Source: Penium margaritaceum (taxonomy: Eukaryota > Streptophyta > Zygnematophyceae > Desmidiales > Peniaceae). From it: 22,758 bases of DNA. The translations under genes were made by a program, and so were the position numbers. Each line of letters opens with the position of its first letter. Within the stretch, counting starts at the first letter, position 1. The stretch covers positions 34,541-57,298 of the forward strand of contig SZWC01000805.1 in assembly GCA_023375785.1 (NCBI GenBank), read 5' to 3'. This document shows, one piece after another, positions 17,830 to 22,758 of the stretch. The notes under the pieces were generated by a model. The model worked only from the letters and a program-made list of their open reading frames with translations, did not search any database and was not told the origin of the DNA.

Positions 17830-18723
17830 ATGCCCGGGAGTGAAGAGATCATTCCAGTCACCTCACGGCCCACCGAATTGGGTGCAGCCAATGCCATCGC
17901 ACGCTACGATGGGAAAGCCTTCGGCACATGGAAATGGCAGTTTCAGGTGGTAATGCGCGTGCGCGGGTACCTCAACATGCTGAAAGATAAAGAGGCAGCA
18001 CTGGAGGATGAGGCAAGCGCGCAATACGCAGGGTAGCAAAAGTGGAATGACATCGCTCTCGCACTCCCTGTCACATCCATAAGCTCCTCTCTAATCTCCC
18101 ACATCGAGGGGTGCACGACGCCAGCTGAGGCTTATACCAAGCTGACGAACGTGTACCAGTCAACTTACCTCGCCAATCCACTCTTCATCTTGTAGCGTCT
18201 GATCAGGTTGCCGGTGTACGAGGGGGAGTCCATCTTGGACTTCCTCCAACAGTTCGAAGGACTGCTTGAAGAAGCCCGTGCCATATTGTGGCAGCTCGAC
18301 CAATAGATGCAGGCCATGATTCTCCTCATGGCATTGCCGCCAAGCTGGAGTCCCATGATCACCACCTTGGATGGTTGGGAGGAGTTGGAATTCACGTATC
18401 CTCGTGTCTCCAAGTTTTTCCAGAACAAGGCCATACGACGCAATAACAGCGACATAAAAAACGCCGCATATGCGAGTGGCTTGGGAGGTACCTCCTCTCA
18501 TGGCAATAGCAGAGGTAGTGGCGGCGGGAAGAGCGGCAAGAAAAAGGGCAAGTGCCACAACTATGGCAAGGCGGGGCATTGGGCGCGGGAGTGTCGCGCA
18601 CCAGAGAAGGAAGGAGGCGGTGGTGGGAGCAGTAACGTGAGAAACAAGGTGGAATCAACATCCCAAAGCATGATGGCCGAGGGCAAAGCCCCTCCCAGGA
18701 GCTCTGTGCTGTTGCGACCGTGA
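17830..18723 (+). pseudogene. Element 3 gag, broken
   Basis: The likely start is the ATG at 17830 (MPGSEEIIPVTSRPTELG), although an in-frame ATG at 17803 also exists. The gag body has ARYDGKAFGTWKWQFQ and MRVRGYL, then RLPVYEGESILDFLQQFEGLL, MILLMALPPSW and a Gly/Ser-rich segment. The zinc knuckle at about 18550-18590 reads KCHNYGKAGHWAREC, with Tyr for the second Cys. All of it lies in one frame, broken by TAG at 18034, 18193 and 18304 and by TGA at 18721. Element 2 has a Gln codon at the equivalent of 18193. No frameshift is needed across the gene. Confidence 0.88.
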
Positions 18724-20110
18724 GCCTTCAGGCCTGATAGTGACACGGATTACCACACCTCTCGCGAGGCATCTGGCTTCTCGTCCCTCACACCGTCCAT
18801 GGCCAAGTTCCGGTGTGCCAACTATGGCATCGAGTACGCGGCTGGTGAAGGAGAGAAGGTCGTACACACGCGGCTCAACGGAGCCAACAAGGAGTTGCAG
18901 TTGCAGAACGTTGTCTACATGCCAACTTTTGCCGCGAACCTCCTTTCCATCTTGCGGACAATGGATCACGCGATGACGATGGTGTTCACTCAGAAGGAAG
19001 CCATCATCCTCAAGAATAAGGACGTGACGATTACTTACACTAGGTCAGACTTTGTCGCCAAGGTGCCATGAACGGATGGGCCCTGCATTCTGCAAACGAA
19101 GAGCGCGGAAGGGTACGCTAGGACGGCAGAGGCAGTAGCGGAAGCTGCACCATCGCCGAACGCTAAGATACCATCCATGCCGGCTGCTGTGGTGGCTAAA
19201 GATGCGAGAGCAACAAGTGCGAAGCTCTGGCACAGATGCCTTGTGCACGTGGCCGACAGCACCCTGTAGGTCATGCAAGAGTAGAAGCTTGTACACGGGC
19301 TGGAGGGGTGTCAGCTGAAGGGTGGGTACAACATTGGGTGTCAGGCTTGCGTGCAAGGGGAGACAAAGCGGAAACGCTTCTCTAAAAATGGGCGTAGAGG
19401 TGAGGGCATACTCGACCTTGTCCACAGCCACGTGTTTGGTCCAATGAGTACCACGTCCAATGGCGGCTCCAAATACCTTCTCACCTTCATCGATGATTAC
19501 TCTTGGAAGGTGTGGGTGTACTTCCTTCAAATAAAGGAAGAGGTACTGGAGTGCCTGCAAGAGTTTGTCGACATGGTGGAGCGACAAACCGGATGGAAGG
19601 TCAAGGCCCTATGGAGCGAGAACGGAGAGTAATAAGGGTACACGGCATTTTCCACCAACCTACTATCCCCTACACACCGTAGAGCAACGTGGCCAAGCGC
19701 ATGAACCAGACCATTCTGGCCATGAGGCAAACCATGATGTTTGACTCAAAGCTCCCTCCTTGTTTCTGGGCAGAAGCAGCGCGTACTGCATGCTACCTGA
19801 TCAACCTCATGCCTGCTACTGCACTGTGCAGCAAGAGGATAGAAAAGGAGCAAAGTGTAGAACGCATGACGCCGTAGGATTCGTGGTCAAGAAAGAAGCC
19901 GGATGCCTCTCACCTAAAGGCATTCGGCTGCACAACTTGGGCCAAAGTCCACGACGGGCAAGGAGCGGGGAAGTGGGATGCACGTGCGCCCAAGTGAATG
20001 ATGATTGGCTACGAGGCCGCGTACAAGGCGAACAGGCTCTGGGACCAGGCAATAGGGAGAGTCATCACCTCCAGAGATGTGACCTTTGAGGAAGAGTCAC
20101 ACTAGAAGGG
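18724..20110 (+). pseudogene. Element 3 protease remnant and integrase, broken
   Basis: The frame continues from gag; a clear protease DSG motif is not visible. MAKFRCANYG and VYMPTFAANLLSI mark the protease C-terminal part. GAG-pre-integrase has LWHRCLVHV near 19225, followed by C...C. In the core the first Asp is His (DLVHSHVF) and the second is Glu (WSENGE). The third catalytic residue is Lys (VAKRMN), the same change as in element 2. The C-terminal part has FWAEAARTACYLIN and KAFGCTTWAKVH. Stops are TGA 19069, TAG 19267, TAG 19282, TAA-TAA 19630, TAG 19680, TAG 19875 (CAG in element 2), TGA 19995 and TAG 20103. A frameshift lies between 19635 and 19680. Confidence 0.87.
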
Positions 20111-21899
20111 AGAACTGCTCGACCTAAAGAACTCTCCAAAACAAGGAGAGTGGATCGTGCTACTGGAGGCGGGTGATACATCCCTGCCTAACTGGCGTGG
20201 GATGCCAATGGCCGTGGACTGCAAGGCTGCCGATTCAGGGAGAGCCTCCGCTCAGGCTGGAGCGGAGTTGACATCCAACACCGCGTCGAAGACATCCGAG
20301 GCTTCCTCAGAGGCAAGTTGCTCTTCCCTTCCAGCGACCCCTCCTGGGGAAGCACAGCAGCACTAGCAACACGAGCTGCCAATACCAGTACCAAAACAGC
20401 GTACTAAGCGCCAAGCAAAGTCTGCGAAGCAGTACGACGGAGGGAAGGCCGAGTGGACTGGCCTGAGGTGGTCGTGCCTTGCGCAGGGAGAGCCGGCTAC
20501 CATCGCCGGGGCTCTTTCGCGGTAAGACACCGCTAAGTGAAAGGAGGCGATGGAGAGCGAGCTTGCCTCCATCTAGGAGAACGGGACATGGGATGTGGTG
20601 GACAGACCACCAAACGCACACGTGGTGGACGTGAAGTGGGTCTTACGCATCAAACGCAAGCAAGACAAAAGTATCGACAAGTATAAAGCAAGGATTGTCG
20701 CGAAGGGGTTCTTACAGAGGAAAGGGTCTGAGTACGACAAGACCCACTCTCCTGTCGCGCCTTTCCCCTCCATCCGTACCTTGCGGGCTGTGGGTACGGC
20801 GCGCAACATGGAAATCCACCAGATGGATGTAAAGACCGCCTTCCTCTATGGTAAGCTTGACAAGGAGATAGAAGGAGATGGACAGCTTCACGGCTGGCCT
20901 TGGCTTCTCGCACTGCCACAACGACCCTAGTGTGCATGTGCGTGCGGATGACAAGGGGCTATTGCTAGTAGCACTGTACGTGGATGCGTGATTCTGGCCT
21001 CCACCTCCATGAAGACCCTCGATGCCCTCAAGGAGAAACTGCATGGGCGGTTTTAGATGAAGGACGTAGGCAAACTCGAGTACTACTTGTACATCGGCAT
21101 ACATCGCAACCAAGCTGCAGGCACCATCGAGCTCAACCAAACAAAGTACATTTCAGAGGTGTTTTGGTGCTATGGTATGGAAGAGGCCAAACCACTCAAC
21201 AATCCTCTCCCCACGAAGTGTAATCTCACCTCTGCCCACTCCCCTAGCATGGAAGCCGAGTGCCACAAAATGTAGGATGTACTGTACCAGTCTTGAGTGG
21301 ATAGCATCATGTATGCCATGGTTGGCACGCGGCCGGACATCGCCTTTGCTGTGGGGTTAGTCATTCGGTTCGTGGCCAACCCTGGGCCACTCCACTAGCA
21401 GGCCGTGAAGCGCATTTTGTGCTATCTCAACAAGACACAGCACAAGGGACTGTAGTACAGCGGCCTTGAAGGAACAGACACTTTGCGCCTCAAGTGGTAC
21501 ACCGAGGCAGATTTTGGAGGCAACGTGGATGATAGGAAGTCGACCTCGGGCTTTGTGTGCCTTGTGAACCATGGCGTGTCGTGGGCCAGCCGCAAGTAGG
21601 AGTGTGTCTCCATCTCAACCGCAGAAGCCAAGTACGTGCTGCTGTCTGAGGTATGCAAGGAGACGTAGTGGCTACGCAGCTTACTCGCGAAGATGCACGC
21701 ACCATAGAAGGAGGCCACTGTCATCCACGTCGACAACGAGAGCGCAATGGACATCGAGTTCAAAGACACCCTCTCTTGGCGGACCAAGCACAGCGACATG
21801 CGCTATCACATTACGCACGCCCTCGTCGCCAAGGGAGTAGTGGATCTGTAGTACATCGCGACCAAGTAGATGCTCGCGGACTTCCCGAAAAGCCGCTAG
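20111..21899 (+). pseudogene. Element 3 reverse transcriptase and RNase H, broken
   Basis: A linker leads to the RT: ENGTWDVVDRPPNAHVV, KYKARIVAKGFLQRKG, and HQMDVKTAFLYGK with the first catalytic Asp. After KLDKEI (about 20867) a deletion removes the PEGF and LYGLKQ segments. Against element 2, YVDD at about 20980 has lost one base, so the frame shifts inside the catalytic motif. Downstream parts are MKDVGKLEYYL, DSIMYAMVGTRPDIAFAV and RNase H (DDRKSTSGFV, STAEAKYVLLSE, VDNESAM, RTKHSDM). Stops are TAG 20364, TAA 20523, TGA 20538, TAG 20574, TAG 21054, 21273, TGA 21294, and TAG 21396, 21453, 21597, 21666, 21705, 21849, 21867 and 21897. The Glu of STEAEY is Lys-shifted (STAEAKY). Confidence 0.88.
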
Positions 21900-22057
21900 A
21901 TAGTGACCCGTACATGGCAGGGTCATGGCGCATCGGGATGGTGAGCGCAGCAGACGAGGGCAGAACGAGCAGCCTATTTCACAGGTGGCCACCATCACTG
22001 GGCCCATGGCCACAACAGGAATCTAGCCGCAGATGGACGCAGGTGTAAGGGAGCGTT

Positions 22058-22070
22058 TGTTATGTTCTGT
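22058..22070 (+). repeat. Stub of family B LTR B4
   Basis: TGTTATGTTCTGT follows the element 3 polypurine tract and fits the start of a family B LTR with about 8 bases missing after TGTT. LTR A5 begins at the next base, so the rest of B4 should lie beyond A5. The last five bases, TCTGT (22066-22070), are the candidate target duplication of A5. Confidence 0.65.
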
Positions 22071-22758
22071 TGTTGGGAAAGGAGCCATCTGGCTCAGTTT
22101 CAGGTCCACAGGAGCAAGTTCCAGGAAAGTACCAGATGCCTGCTCCGATCGCCAATCCGACTTCACCATTGGAAAGATCAGGTGGCAAAATGTCTATGGT
22201 CCAAGTTTGAGGCCGATCCAACGGTCGGATTGGGAGATATGAATTTTCGAAGTTTCGGGGGTCATGGACCGTCGATGTCTGGGTGGGCATGGGTGATGGC
22301 TCCATGCCTTAGCCTGAGAAAAGAAAAAGGAAAGAGGTCCAGGGTCAAGACCTGATGGGAGAAATATCCAAAAAGGTCCTTGGTCTTAGGATTGCCTTGT
22401 CAGAGTGTGCTGACTAGGATAAAGGTACCTCTCCTTACTTTTTAGGTGAGGTGAGATCCTTGTGTGCTAGCCATGGACACATGGCGATTCTCCATGGGTT
22501 TGTGGGTTATGTGACCACTAGGAGTGTGCCATGAGAGCATTCTCTAGCTCTCTAGGTCGTGTGTGAGTGGTCAGCCTGATTGCTAGGCTGATTTCCTCCC
22601 TTGTGTGAGATTATGGACTCTAGTGTGTGAGCCTTAGCCTCCATGGCTAAGTGGTGTGGCTTGTGAGAGGGCTGACTTGCCCAAGCTCTAGCTCTATATG
22701 TACTCCATCATTTTGAGTGATTGAACAACCATTCTTCAGCACAAGTGATGCCCTTCCA
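22071..22758 (+). repeat. Family A LTR A5, cut by the window end (688 of about 738 bp)
   Basis: It starts TGTTGGGAAAGG and runs to about LTR base 688, in the same orientation as A1 and closely similar to it over most of its length. It could be the 5' LTR of another full element or a solo LTR; the sequence beyond the window decides. It carries the TATA-like CTATATGTA at 22694-22702 and the common inverted repeats. Confidence 0.92.

Larger units (their letters stand above)
17782..22057 (+). mobile_element. Family B Ty1/copia element 3, internal region
   Basis: A second family B internal region follows LTR B3: leader, gag, integrase, RT and RNase H in copia order, then a short 3' untranslated part (about 21900-22046) and a purine-rich tract. 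It aligns with element 2 along its length but differs at many positions, so it is a different lineage and not a recent duplicate. It is less interrupted by insertions but carries 28 in-frame stops by my count and a deletion within RT. Confidence 0.88.

Noticed and set aside
9904..21899. UAG reassigned to Gln in this organism
   Set aside because: TAG also occupies Trp and Tyr places, TAA and TGA stops and frameshifts coexist, and the intact A1 frame has no TAG. Kept only as an alternative.

Overview
The window looks like transposable-element-dense nuclear DNA from a land plant or close streptophyte relative. The basis is a primer-binding site complementary to plant initiator-tRNA-Met (TGGTATCAGAGC, read on the minus strand at 14952-14941) and polyproteins of the Ty1/copia order (gag, protease, integrase, reverse transcriptase, RNase H). 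The species cannot be told from the sequence. I see no host protein-coding gene, no rRNA and no intact tRNA gene. Essentially every base can be assigned to a nest of LTR retrotransposons from two families, which I label A and B.

Layout. 1-1665 (+) is the 3' end of a young family A copy (A1) with an intact RT/RNase H tail and a 738-bp LTR. It sits inside the LTR of an older family A copy (A2, 1666-3016), whose internal part keeps only scraps of gag and integrase. A chain of family B DNA starts inside A2 at 3017: LTR B1, a 78-bp leader with a gag start, LTR B2, the internal region of element 2, LTR B3, the internal region of element 3, and then a 13-bp stub of LTR B4. Element 2 is interrupted twice on the minus strand: by a solo family A LTR (A3, 7419-8152) and by a full-length family A element (A4, 9147-15692). 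A4 is flanked by the perfect 5-bp target duplication GTGTT. A further family A LTR (A5, from 22071, +) interrupts LTR B4 and runs off the window.

State of the genes. Only the A1 tail is open. A4 and both B internal regions are pseudogenes with substitutions, frameshifts and deletions. In-frame stops are strongly skewed to TAG: 11 of 12 in A4 and 20 of 28 in element 3, by my hand count. Where a homologous copy is available, many of these TAGs align with CAG (Gln) or TGG (Trp). This fits decay by deamination at methylated CHG sites better than a changed genetic code, but it deserves a computed test.

The least expected signal is in family B. All three readable LTRs carry a tRNA-like segment in the same place: a 5-bp anticodon-type stem with a 7-nt loop containing TTAG, followed by a T-arm with TCAAAT. 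It resembles tRNA-Leu(UAG) or the head of a tRNA-derived SINE. LTR B3 also looks chimeric: its first 265 bp or so match B2 closely, and the rest belongs to a different subfamily. This would fit a recombination event between two elements creating the LTR-internal-LTR-internal chain. A 233-bp perfect duplication flanking the single N at 14676 is probably an assembly artefact.
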